A stretch of DNA of 20,447 bases from Burkholderiales bacterium (GTDB lineage Bacteria; Pseudomonadota; Gammaproteobacteria; Burkholderiales; SG8-39): positions 1 through 20,447 of the forward strand of contig JADLDQ010000361.1 of NCBI GenBank assembly GCA_020846575.1, read 5' to 3'. The notes under the pieces are model-generated. The model was not told the origin of the DNA, did no database searches, and saw only the letters and a list, made by a program, of their open reading frames with translations. Positions within the stretch are counted from its first letter, which is position 1. Each line of letters starts with the position of its first letter. Of this stretch, positions 1 to 7,110 are shown one piece after another. The translations under genes were made by a program, and so were the position numbers.

Positions 1-419
1 GCCTGTACATCGGCAACGTCATGCTGGTGGTCCTGAACCTGCCGTTGATCCCGCTCTGGGTGCGGGTGCTGAAGATACCGGCCAATCTGCTGTCGGTCCT
101 CATCCTGATCTTCTGTTTTCTGGGCTCCTACAGCATCAACGGAAGTCTCACCGACGTGGTCATCACCTTCGCCTTCGGGGTGATCGGCGTTGTCCTCAGG
201 CGACTGCGTTTCGAGACACCGCCGCTCATTCTGGCGCTCGTACTGGGTCCTCTCATCGAGGTGAATTTCCGCCAGACGATGATCTCCTACGACGCAAACC
301 TCTGGGTCTTCGCGCAGCGTCCGATCTGCGCTGTCTTGCTGCTGGTCGCCCTGGGGATCGTCGTGACAGCGTTGTTCAGGAGGAGGAGGTTCTCCGCGGC
401 GATTGCCGGCGAGGAGTAG
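1..419 (+). CDS. tctA: Tripartite tricarboxylate transporter large permease TctA, C-terminal end (partial)
   Basis: This is the tail of a gene that begins before the window; the reading frame is open from base 3 and codes for about 138 residues. The first visible residues, LYIGNVMLVVLNLP followed by PLWVRVLKIP, match the conserved end of TctA-family permeases, where a G-N-x-x-L-x-x-L-N-L-P segment precedes the last membrane spans. The rest is hydrophobic, with several membrane segments, and ends in a basic tail (FRRRRF). In the family, TctA is the large inner-membrane subunit of about 500 residues. It works with a small TctB subunit and a periplasmic TctC receptor to import di- and tricarboxylates using the ion gradient. 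A tctC gene follows on the same strand, which supports the call. Only about the last quarter is visible, so its start and the presence of tctB upstream cannot be judged. Confidence 0.88.
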   Translation, partial: LYIGNVMLVVLNLPLIPLWVRVLKIPANLLSVLILIFCFLGSYSINGSLTDVVITFAFGVIGVVLRRLRFETPPLILALVLGPLIEVNFRQTMISYDANLWVFAQRPICAVLLLVALGIVVTALFRRRRFSAAIAGEE

Positions 420-545
420 TCGCCTTGTCCAAGGAGGCCGGCACTACGAACCGGCACGGGCAGGACACCGCCCGGAATACATCAGGGCGCTCGATCGATC
501 GGCGCTCGGAGTGAGTCAGTGCAAATAAAGTACACGGGGGTTGAA

Positions 546-1529
546 ATGCTAATCAGAGAATCCGTTCTGCGCAGTATTCTGGTCTCGAGCGTCGCGCTGA
601 GTGTCTGTCCGGCGGGGGTTGCCGCCCAGGAGACTGGTTTTCCCACCCGGCCCGTGACCATCGTCGTTCCCTTTCCGCCCGGAGGTTTTCTCGACCTGGG
701 CGCCCGGGTCGTCGCTGAGAGCCTTTCACGGGAATTGAAGGTGCCTGTCGTCGTCGAAAACAAGGCCGGTGGCGCGGGCCTCGTGGGCGCGACCGCCTTT
801 CTGAACACCCGGCCCGATGGTCATACCCTGCTCTCGGCGAGCGGTGCCGCGGTGATTTCCACCGTCCAGTTGTCGAAGGCGCCGGCCTTCGACCCCCGCA
901 AGGACTTGCTGCCCGTGGCCTACCTCGGCGATACGCCCAGCGTGATGGCCGTCGGGAAAAGTTCGCCCTTCACGACCTTCAGCGATTTCGTGCAGTACGC
1001 CAGGAGCAATCCCGGAAAGCTGAAGGGTACGCTGTCGGGTCTGGGCGGAGAGGCGCACATCATTTTCGAGGGCATCCGTGGAAATGCCAGGATCGACAGC
1101 AAGCTGGTGCCCGCTGCGAACATCAGCGGCGTGATCACGGCAGTTCTGGGCGGGCACGTCGATTGGATGACCGGGACTCTGCCGGGCGTGCTGCAGTATC
1201 ACAAATCCGGCGACATGAAAATCCTGCTCCTCACCCGCAGGGCATCGGAGCTTCCGGGCGTTCCGTCGGGGGCGGACGCCGGGTTCCCGGACATCTCGGT
1301 CAACGTCTGGATGGCGATGTTCGCCCATTCGAAGACGCCAAGACCGGTCCACGACAGACTGGTTTCAGCCGTGAGCAGGGCAGTGAAGGATCCCGAGGTT
1401 GCAAAGAGGCTCGCCCGTTCAGGCGTCACCTTGGGGTACCGGGCTCCCGTCGAGCTTGCCAAGCTGATCGACGAGCAATGGACGATCTACGCGAAGGTCA
1501 TCAAGGAAGCCGGCCTCAAGGTGGACTAG
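546..1529 (+). CDS. tctC: Bug/TctC-family tripartite tricarboxylate transporter substrate-binding protein (first copy)
   Basis: This is a periplasmic receptor that binds a small carboxylate and delivers it to a TctAB permease. The N-terminus has a hydrophobic signal peptide with a likely cut after VAA, about residue 27. The mature part opens with FPTRPVTIVVPFPPGG, the hallmark first strand and glycine loop of Bug proteins, and VVVENKAGGAGLVG follows, also typical. The length of 327 residues is normal for the family. The ATG at 546 is preferred because a GGGGG run lies just upstream. An in-frame GTG at 519 would add nine charged residues ahead of the signal peptide. The gene follows the tctA end after a 126-base gap and is 16 bases from the next gene, so it is probably in one transcript with it. 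The ligand cannot be read from sequence. Confidence 0.92.
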   Translation: MLIRESVLRSILVSSVALSVCPAGVAAQETGFPTRPVTIVVPFPPGGFLDLGARVVAESLSRELKVPVVVENKAGGAGLVGATAFLNTRPDGHTLLSASGAAVISTVQLSKAPAFDPRKDLLPVAYLGDTPSVMAVGKSSPFTTFSDFVQYARSNPGKLKGTLSGLGGEAHIIFEGIRGNARIDSKLVPAANISGVITAVLGGHVDWMTGTLPGVLQYHKSGDMKILLLTRRASELPGVPSGADAGFPDISVNVWMAMFAHSKTPRPVHDRLVSAVSRAVKDPEVAKRLARSGVTLGYRAPVELAKLIDEQWTIYAKVIKEAGLKVD

Positions 1530-1545
1530 CTGCGGTCTTCTCATC

Positions 1546-2304
1546 ATGGAAAGCACCATGAAGGTACTCAAACCCTGGCCTCTGGGCTGGAAAGCGAAGA
1601 TCGGCGTGTTGATCCCCGCCGTCGACACGGGCTACTGCTCTTACGAGTTCCGCGTCCTGTGCCCGGAGGGCGTGGTCACACTCGAGACCCGGGTGGCGAT
1701 GGGGGCCCTGACGCTGGAGAACCTGAAGAAGATGCGCGGCGACGCTCTGCACGGTGCGAGGCTCCTGGCCGCGGCCAGTCCCGATGTCATCACCTATGAA
1801 GCGACTGCCGCCGGTTTCGTCCTTGGCGTCGAAGGCGACGCGGCGCTGATCCGGGAGATCGAGGAAACCACCGGCGTGAGGGCGACGACGGGCGCGACAT
1901 CGGTCGCGGCCTCGCTCGCGGCCCTCGGTGTCCAGCGGGTCAGCGTCTACGCCGCGACTTCGCAGGAGGTGACGGACTACACGATTCGATATCTCCGCGA
2001 CCGCGGGTTTAGCGTCGATGATCACTTGTCGGTGTGTTTCGGACACGCCTCGGAGGGCTTCCGGATGTCGCCCTGGGAGCTGTACGGCGAGGTGGTGAAG
2101 TTCCACCGGCGCTGTCCCGGCGTGCAGGCGGTTTTCATCGCCGGGGGCTGCTTCCGGACGCTCGAGATGATCGACGCTCTGGAGAAGAACCTGGAAATCC
2201 CGATCGTGGCGACGGTCCCGGCCAACATGTACCAGTGCCTGAAGATTGCCGGGATCCGCGAGCCGGTCTCAGGATACGGCAGGCTTCTCGAAGGCCCCCG
2301 GTAG
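1546..2304 (+). CDS. Asp/Glu racemase superfamily enzyme, arylmalonate decarboxylase/maleate isomerase-like
   Basis: The protein has 252 residues, the usual size for cytosolic arylmalonate decarboxylase (AMDase) and maleate cis-trans isomerase. The fold marks are an N-terminal IGVLIP strand, the ALGVQRVSVYAATSQEV segment, the C-terminal cysteine loop FIAGGCFRTLEMIDALE (C202), and a GYGRLLE ending like the GYGRL end of AMDase. The first catalytic position, cysteine in racemases and maleate isomerase and glycine in AMDase, appears to be alanine here (A86 in TYEATAAG). The position equivalent to the AMDase active-site tyrosine appears to be T138. The enzyme therefore probably uses one cysteine, as AMDase does, but its reaction and substrate are uncertain. 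It lies between two tctC genes, suggesting it acts on the imported acid. The start is ambiguous: ATG 1546 has no clear ribosome site, while ATG 1558 (four residues shorter) follows GGAAAG. Confidence 0.82.
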   Translation: MESTMKVLKPWPLGWKAKIGVLIPAVDTGYCSYEFRVLCPEGVVTLETRVAMGALTLENLKKMRGDALHGARLLAAASPDVITYEATAAGFVLGVEGDAALIREIEETTGVRATTGATSVAASLAALGVQRVSVYAATSQEVTDYTIRYLRDRGFSVDDHLSVCFGHASEGFRMSPWELYGEVVKFHRRCPGVQAVFIAGGCFRTLEMIDALEKNLEIPIVATVPANMYQCLKIAGIREPVSGYGRLLEGPR

Positions 2305-2447
2305 CGATCGAGCGCAGATCCCCAGAGGGACTCCGGCCGGCGCCACGAACCTGCATGGTTTTCGTGATCGAGGATTGCAAACTGCCGCATCGTTGTCGGA
2401 TCATTCCACCGCAAGACCATCCCGTGAGCAAGAAAGGACGAGCTGCC

Positions 2448-3425
2448 ATGAAATACGCTTGTGCAAGACTGCGTTTGTGCGCGTTGATTGCCGGTATCAC
2501 GATCCCGTTCGCCGGCTTTCCCCAGGGCTATCCGACCAAGCCGATCCGGGTCGTTTCCCAGTTTGCCTCCGGTTCCAGCGGCGATTACCTGAACCGCCTC
2601 GTTTCGGCGAAGCTGTCCGAACTGATCGGTCAACCGGTCGTGGTGGAGAACAACGCGGGCGCCGGTGGCTCGGTGGCCACCACGGCGGTCGCGCGCGCCG
2701 CTGCCGACGGATATACACTCTTGAACGCGTCAACCGGAGCGATCATCATTCGACCGGCTCTGGGTGCGCGCCTGGGCTACGACCCGATCAAGGACCTTGC
2801 GCCCATCACCATGCTGGGCGAGAGTCCCACCGCGATCCTGGTACCGCCGTCCTTTGCGGTGAATTCGCTGACGGAGTTGATCGCGTACGCCAAGGCCAAC
2901 CCCGGGAAGGTTCTCTACGGAACGACGGGCGTTGCATCGCAAAGCCACCTCGCGGCGGAGGAGTTGCAGCAGTTGGCCGGCGTGACAATGACGCATGTTC
3001 CCTATAAGGCCGGCGCCCAGGCCCTGCTGGACATGACCGCCGGCCGGCTGAACGCGGTGATCACCATCCTGACCCCGCTGGTGCCGCAGGCCAAGGCAGG
3101 CAAACTGAAAGCTCTGGCCGTCCTGGGTAAGAGAACGAATCTGATGCCCGATGTGCCCTCGGTATCCGAAAGCGTTCCGGGATTCGAAACTCCGCCGTCC
3201 TGGCAGGGGTACTGGGCTCCGGCGGGTACACCCCAGTCGGCGCTGCAGCGCCTGCAAGGCGAGATCGCCAAGTCCATGAACTCGCCCGAGACGCGCACCA
3301 AGATTCTCGAGACCGGAACGGAGATCGTTGCGCCGACTTCCGCCGAAATGGCGGCGATGATCCAGCGCCAGACCGAACTGGTGGCCAGGATCGCGAAGGC
3401 GGCCAATATCAAGGAGCTTCAATAA
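2448..3425 (+). CDS. tctC: Bug/TctC-family tripartite tricarboxylate transporter substrate-binding protein (second copy)
   Basis: This is a second periplasmic carboxylate receptor of 325 residues. The reading frame is open far upstream, but the true start is ATG 2448: an AAAGGA ribosome site precedes it and a basic plus hydrophobic signal peptide follows at once. The mature protein starts near GYPTKPIRVVSQFASG, the family's first strand. VVVENNAGAGGS and the conserved GKVLYGTTG region come later. It has clearly diverged from the first copy: the usual PFxPGG loop is here QFASGSSGD, so the two proteins probably bind different ligands. A 143-base gap separates it from the racemase-like gene, so it may have its own promoter. 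Its last 17 bases overlap the 3' end of the convergent amidohydrolase gene. Confidence 0.92.
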   Translation: MKYACARLRLCALIAGITIPFAGFPQGYPTKPIRVVSQFASGSSGDYLNRLVSAKLSELIGQPVVVENNAGAGGSVATTAVARAAADGYTLLNASTGAIIIRPALGARLGYDPIKDLAPITMLGESPTAILVPPSFAVNSLTELIAYAKANPGKVLYGTTGVASQSHLAAEELQQLAGVTMTHVPYKAGAQALLDMTAGRLNAVITILTPLVPQAKAGKLKALAVLGKRTNLMPDVPSVSESVPGFETPPSWQGYWAPAGTPQSALQRLQGEIAKSMNSPETRTKILETGTEIVAPTSAEMAAMIQRQTELVARIAKAANIKELQ

Positions 3426-4866
3426 CCGGGCGAAGAGCAGGTGATTCCCAGATCACCTCGCCGCGGCGCACGGTGAGCCGGACCTGCACCTCACTCAGAG
3501 CCGGGCGCGCCGCGCGCCAGGATCGATCGATCAGGCACAGATCGGCCGCTGCTCCGGCGGCGACGCGCCGCGCCACGCCACCGGGCCGGTGCGGGCCGCC
3601 GAGGTAGAGCGCCAGGGCCTGCTCCGGTGTGATCGCTTCATCGACGCCGCAGCGAAGCCCGCCCGCCGTGCGCCGTTCGACGGCGGCCTGCATGGCGCGC
3701 CAGGGATCCGGGTCGCCGAACGGCGCATCCGAGCCGCCGGCCAGTGGAATTCCTGCCTGGCGCAGGCTGCGCAGGCGATACAGGAACGCGCGCTCGCCGG
3801 CGTCGACCTCGCGCAGGTACTCATCGCCGCGTTCCAGGATGAAGTGCGGCTGCGTCACCACGCACAGGCCGAGGTCGCGCAGCATGGGCAGCGCCTCGGG
3901 CGGCGTGACCGAGGCGTGTTCGATTCGATCGCCCGGTCTGGCGCCGGCCACCCGCAGCGCTTCGAGCGCCAACAGCAGTTCGGCGCAGGTCACGCAGTGC
4001 ACAGCGACCGGCCGCTCGGCCGCATGGCTCTCGCGCACTCGCGCCACGAGGGAATCGAATTCGGGCAGCGCGGCCTCGCGCAGGTGGACCTTGAGCGGCC
4101 CGATGCGCGCGCCTGCGTTCGCTGCCGCGGCGGCGAGCGTCGCGTCGCCCATGACCAGCAGATCCTGCAGCAGTTCGCCGCGATGCTGCGCGTGCTCGAA
4201 GTGCCGCAGGCAGGCGATGTCGTTGTCCGGGGAGCCATCCGTGAGGCCCGTGAGGCCGCGGCTGGCGAGCCGCACGCTCGCGGCGCGCAGGTCCGGCCAT
4301 TGGCCTGCGAGCCGCTCGCGCAGCCAGCCGTCGCCGTCGTACAGGCGCCCGGTGGCGCGGCCGTCCACGCGTTCCAGCGGCGCGCCAGCTTGCGCGTCTG
4401 CGAGACGGTCGAGCGCTCGGCTGTTCAGTATCCACAGCCGGCCGCTGCGGTGCTGGATGCGCACCGGCCGCGAGCGCGCATGGCGATCGAGCCAGTCACG
4501 GTCGATCTCGCCGGCGACGCAGTCGTGGTAGCCGACGCCGCTCAGCCATTCCTGCTGGCGTTCCGGGAGCGCGTCGGCGGCGGCGAGCGCCGCCGCAAGT
4601 TCCCCTTCGCTGCGAACCACCCGAGGGCCGCCGCGCAGCGACAGCATCGCCGCGGCCAGCGAGCGCAGGTGCAGGTGATGATCGTGCAGGCCCGGCAGCA
4701 GAGCCGCACCCCGTGCATCGACAATCCTCGCGCCGGCTCCTGCCGGCAGCTGCGGCGCGATCGCGAAAACGCGGCCGGCGCCGACGAGCACGTCCACGAG
4801 CCGTGCGCCGTCGAGCTCGGCACGGCGTATCAGCAGCTCGCCTCGCGGCAATACCGGTTCACTCAT
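3409..4866 (-). CDS. Amidohydrolase family protein (YtcJ-like, amidohydrolase_3 type)
   Basis: This is a metal-dependent hydrolase of the amidohydrolase superfamily with 485 residues, a little shorter than most YtcJ-like members. The visible metal-site marks, in order, are: the HxH pair in HDHHLHL (H64, H66) after a short beta-sandwich lead; a lysine in GPLKVHL (K259), a candidate carbamylated bridging residue; H290 in AVHC; H317 in RIEHAS; and the catalytic aspartate D380 in GGSDAPFGDP. The C-terminus returns to the sandwich (AAGAAADLCLIDR). Family members hydrolyse amides, imides or other C-N bonds; the substrate is not evident here. ATG 4866 is chosen over GTG 4875 because an AGGTG ribosome site lies about six bases before it. 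It faces the TctC/racemase operon and overlaps it by 17 bases at the 3' end. A link to the same substrate is a guess from position. Confidence 0.88.
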   Translation of the reverse strand: MSEPVLPRGELLIRRAELDGARLVDVLVGAGRVFAIAPQLPAGAGARIVDARGAALLPGLHDHHLHLRSLAAAMLSLRGGPRVVRSEGELAAALAAADALPERQQEWLSGVGYHDCVAGEIDRDWLDRHARSRPVRIQHRSGRLWILNSRALDRLADAQAGAPLERVDGRATGRLYDGDGWLRERLAGQWPDLRAASVRLASRGLTGLTDGSPDNDIACLRHFEHAQHRGELLQDLLVMGDATLAAAAANAGARIGPLKVHLREAALPEFDSLVARVRESHAAERPVAVHCVTCAELLLALEALRVAGARPGDRIEHASVTPPEALPMLRDLGLCVVTQPHFILERGDEYLREVDAGERAFLYRLRSLRQAGIPLAGGSDAPFGDPDPWRAMQAAVERRTAGGLRCGVDEAITPEQALALYLGGPHRPGGVARRVAAGAAADLCLIDRSWRAARPALSEVQVRLTVRRGEVIWESPALRPVIEAP

Positions 4867-4967
4867 GACGCGCACCTGCGGGGAGCGCCATCCACGAGCG
4901 CGCGCGTGAGCCTTTCGAAGCCTGCTTCAGAGCGGAACGAGAGCCGGTGGATAGCGGCAAATCCATC

Positions 4968-4994
4968 TTGGAGAACAGGGCAAGCCGCTATAAT
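4968..4994 (+). promoter_or_regulatory. Candidate sigma-70 promoter (TTGGAG - 15 nt - TATAAT)
   Basis: A perfect TATAAT at 4989-4994 stands out in very GC-rich sequence, with TTGGAG (4968-4973) 15 bases upstream as a weak -35. Spacing is shorter than the usual 17. It would drive the operon starting at 5246 and put the tandem repeats in a leader of about 245 bases. This is a sequence inference only. Confidence 0.4.
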
Positions 4995-5015
4995 ACGTTG
5001 GCCGGTGAAGAGCGC

Positions 5016-5084
5016 GACGAGGCGTGCAGCGCCGAGTGGACGAGGCGCGCAGCACCGAGTGGGCGAAGCGCGCAGCGCCGAGTG
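5016..5084. repeat. Three tandem copies of a 23-bp imperfect repeat
   Basis: Three units lie head to tail without gaps: 5016-5038, 5039-5061 and 5062-5084. They share the core GCAGCRCCGAGTG near the unit end and differ from each other at only a few positions. A further GGCGAAGC at about 5100 may be the start of a decayed fourth copy. Because 23 is not a multiple of three, the repeats read in a different frame in each copy, which argues against coding. The role is unknown: a variable tandem repeat or regulator-binding array are both possible. Confidence 0.85.
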
Positions 5085-5245
5085 GAGCAGCCTGACATGG
5101 GCGAAGCATGCGCCGGGGCGTGGCCCTGCAGTGGCGGCAGCCCGAGGCGCGCGCAGGCGGCGCGCCACGCTCACGGGCGCATGTGCTTGCGGCCGCCGGC
5201 CGTGCCCGAGCGGCGGATGATGCACCTTTCAGAGAAGACGACAAC

Positions 5246-5554
5246 ATGAAGATCACAGCGGGTTCGCGCTGGAAGAGTGCGGTCTGCGCGACCGAAATCG
5301 TAATCGTGAAGGCGCCCAAGGAGGATGCCAGACTCGAATGCGGCGGCGTGGCGATGCTGGCCGTCTCGGCCGAGCGTGCGGGCGCTGGCGCGCCGAGCCC
5401 CGAGCGCCGCGACGGCACGCTGCTCGGGAAGCGCTACGGCGATCAGACCGCAGGCCTCGAAGTGCTTTGTATCAAGGCGGGCGAAGGTTCGCTGTCGCTG
5501 GATGGCCGGCCGCTCGCGCTGCGCGAGGCGAGACCGCTGCCGTCCTCGGACTGA
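5246..5554 (+). CDS. Conserved-looking hypothetical small protein, first gene of an acyl-CoA operon
   Basis: This is a 102-residue protein starting at ATG 5246, 13 bases after a weak GAGAAG ribosome site. I recognise the sequence type (an MK-x-TAG-x-RW-KSAVC start, a LGKRY-x-D core, GLEVLC-x-KAG-x-GSLSL, and a PLPSSD end) as a recurring uncharacterised protein in proteobacteria and actinobacteria, but I know no function for it. It has no signal peptide or membrane segment and is probably cytosolic and beta-rich. Three cysteines (C14, C32, C75) might bind metal or be structural. The acyl-CoA synthetase gene begins eight bases after its stop, so the two are almost certainly co-transcribed. This suggests an accessory role in CoA-ester metabolism, for example as a small partner or carrier-like protein, but that is inference. 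Confidence 0.75.
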   Translation: MKITAGSRWKSAVCATEIVIVKAPKEDARLECGGVAMLAVSAERAGAGAPSPERRDGTLLGKRYGDQTAGLEVLCIKAGEGSLSLDGRPLALREARPLPSSD

Positions 5555-5561
5555 AGCGCCG

Positions 5562-7070
5562 GTGCATACCGGGCTGCTGCTGGAGATGGCGGCCGAGGGC
5601 CTGGGCGGGCGCATCGCCGTCGGCCCGCTCGAGTCGGGCATCACGTTCGCCAACATGCTGGTGCGCGCCCGAGAAGCCGCGGTCTCGCTGGCCGCGAGTC
5701 CGGCGCGAACGCTCGCCTACATCGGCCTCAATTCACCGGCATTCTCGATCGCGCTGTTCGCCTCGGCGTTTGCGAACCGGCCGTTCGCGCCGCTGAACTA
5801 CCGGCTGCCGGACGCCGAACTGCGCCGGCTGCTGGCGCGCACGGCGCCTTGCCTCGTGATCGTCGACGACGACATGCTGGTGCGCGCGGCCGGCGTTGAC
5901 GGCGTCACGGTCGTGGCGCGAAGCCGGTGGCTCGCGGCGCCCGCTGCCCTTGCGGTGGGGCCGGAGCCGGTTGCCGCGGACCCGGAAGACATTGCCGTGC
6001 TGTTGTTCACCAGCGGCACCACGGCCGAACCGAAGGCAGCGGTGCTGCGCCACCGGCACCTGACCGGGTACGTGATCTCGACGCTGGAATTCATGGCTGC
6101 CGCAGAGGACGAAGCCGCGCTCGTCAGCGTGCCGCCGTATCACATCGCGGCGGTCTCGGCGGTTCTCACCTCGGCCTACCTGGGCCGCCGTGTGGTGCAT
6201 CTGGAGAATTTCGCGCCAGAGGACTGGGTGCGCCTGGCCAGGCGCGAGCGCGTGACGCACGCGATGCTCGTTCCCACGATGCTCGGTCGCGTGCTCGATG
6301 TACTGGAGACTTCCGGGGAGCAGTTGCCTTTCCTGAGGCACCTGTCCTACGGCGGCGGCCCGATGCCCACGGCTGCGATCGAGCGCGCGATGCGTTTCCT
6401 GCCAGCCGTGGATTTCGTCAACGGCTATGGACTCACGGAGACCAGCTCGACGATCGCGGTGCTGACGCCCGAAGATCATCGCGCCGCGCAAGCGAGCGAG
6501 GATCCGGCAATACGCCGGCGCCTGGGATCCGTGGGACGGCCGCTGCCTGCGATCGAGCTCGAGATCCGCGACGCCGAGGGCCGGTCCGTGCCGGCCGGAG
6601 AGCCGGGTGAGGTATGGGTGCGCGGGGAACAGGTATCCGGCGAGTACCTGAACCAGAACGCCATTCGCGCCGACGGCTGGTTTTCGACCAGGGACTATGG
6701 CTGGCTCGATGAGGGCGGCTTCCTGTTCCTCGGCGGGCGCCTGGACGACGTGATCGTGCGCGGCGGCGAGAACCTCTCGCCCGGCGAGATCGAAGAGGTG
6801 TTACGGGCGCATCCCGATGTGCGCGACGTGGCCGTCATCGGCCTGCCGGACGACGAATGGGGCGAGCGAGTCGCGGCCGTGGTGGTCAGCCGCGGCGATC
6901 GGCGACCCGAGGAGCTGCGCCGCTGGGTGCGCGAGCGCCTGCGTTCGACGAAGACGCCCGAGGACATCATCTATCGCGACACATTGCCGTACAACGAGAC
7001 CGGCAAGCTCCTCAGGCGCGCGCTCAAACTCGAAGTCGCTCAGACCGCGCCGCCAGCGCGCGCCGGGTGA
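5562..7070 (+). CDS. AMP-binding acyl-CoA synthetase/ligase (ANL superfamily)
   Basis: This 502-residue enzyme is predicted to activate a carboxylic acid with ATP and CoA, forming an acyl-CoA by way of an acyl-adenylate. ANL motifs appear in order: the phosphate loop LLFTSGTTAEPKAA (residues 147-160; an Ala replaces the usual Gly before the Pro-Lys pair), YGLTET (289-294), the hinge region GGRLDDVIVRGGENLSPGEIEEVL (from about 391), and the C-terminal catalytic lysine in NETGKLLRR (K482). GTG 5562 is preferred because it keeps the HTGLLLEMAAEG opening; ATG 5586, directly behind a GGAG, is an alternative. It lies between the 102-residue protein and the crotonase-fold gene, all on one strand, consistent with a pathway that activates and then hydrates or isomerises an acid. 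Substrate is unknown; aromatic or medium-chain acids are reasonable guesses. Confidence 0.9.
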   Translation: MHTGLLLEMAAEGLGGRIAVGPLESGITFANMLVRAREAAVSLAASPARTLAYIGLNSPAFSIALFASAFANRPFAPLNYRLPDAELRRLLARTAPCLVIVDDDMLVRAAGVDGVTVVARSRWLAAPAALAVGPEPVAADPEDIAVLLFTSGTTAEPKAAVLRHRHLTGYVISTLEFMAAAEDEAALVSVPPYHIAAVSAVLTSAYLGRRVVHLENFAPEDWVRLARRERVTHAMLVPTMLGRVLDVLETSGEQLPFLRHLSYGGGPMPTAAIERAMRFLPAVDFVNGYGLTETSSTIAVLTPEDHRAAQASEDPAIRRRLGSVGRPLPAIELEIRDAEGRSVPAGEPGEVWVRGEQVSGEYLNQNAIRADGWFSTRDYGWLDEGGFLFLGGRLDDVIVRGGENLSPGEIEEVLRAHPDVRDVAVIGLPDDEWGERVAAVVVSRGDRRPEELRRWVRERLRSTKTPEDIIYRDTLPYNETGKLLRRALKLEVAQTAPPARAG

Positions 7071-7110
7071 GGCCACGAGCACGAACTGCGACTGCGAAGC
7101 GCACGCCCCG

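Larger units (their letters stand above)
4867..5245. other. Non-coding divergent region between the amidohydrolase and the small-protein operon
   Basis: These 379 bases separate two divergently transcribed genes and must carry promoters for both. They hold a TATAAT box and a run of three 23-bp tandem repeats, listed separately. Open frames cross the region on both strands, but they are rich in Arg, Ala and Ser, run through the repeats and lack ribosome sites, so I do not call them genes. The last 160 bases are very GC-rich. Confidence 0.6.

Noticed and set aside
586..618. Lipoprotein signal (LSVC) in the first TctC
   Set aside because: The residue before the cysteine is Val, which does not fit the usual lipobox, and a standard VAA cut site lies just after it.
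5016..5084. CRISPR-like array
   Set aside because: The 23-bp units are directly adjacent with no unique spacers, and no cas genes are present.
3589..5220. Open frame of 543 residues on the plus strand across the amidohydrolase gene
   Set aside because: It is the complement of a gene with clear metal-site motifs; its own translation is Arg/Ala/Gln-rich, matches no family and runs on through the 23-bp repeats.
4947..5249. Possible 100-residue protein spanning the tandem repeats
   Set aside because: No ribosome site; Arg/Ala/Ser-rich sequence from GC-rich repeats; unit length of 23 changes frame in each copy.
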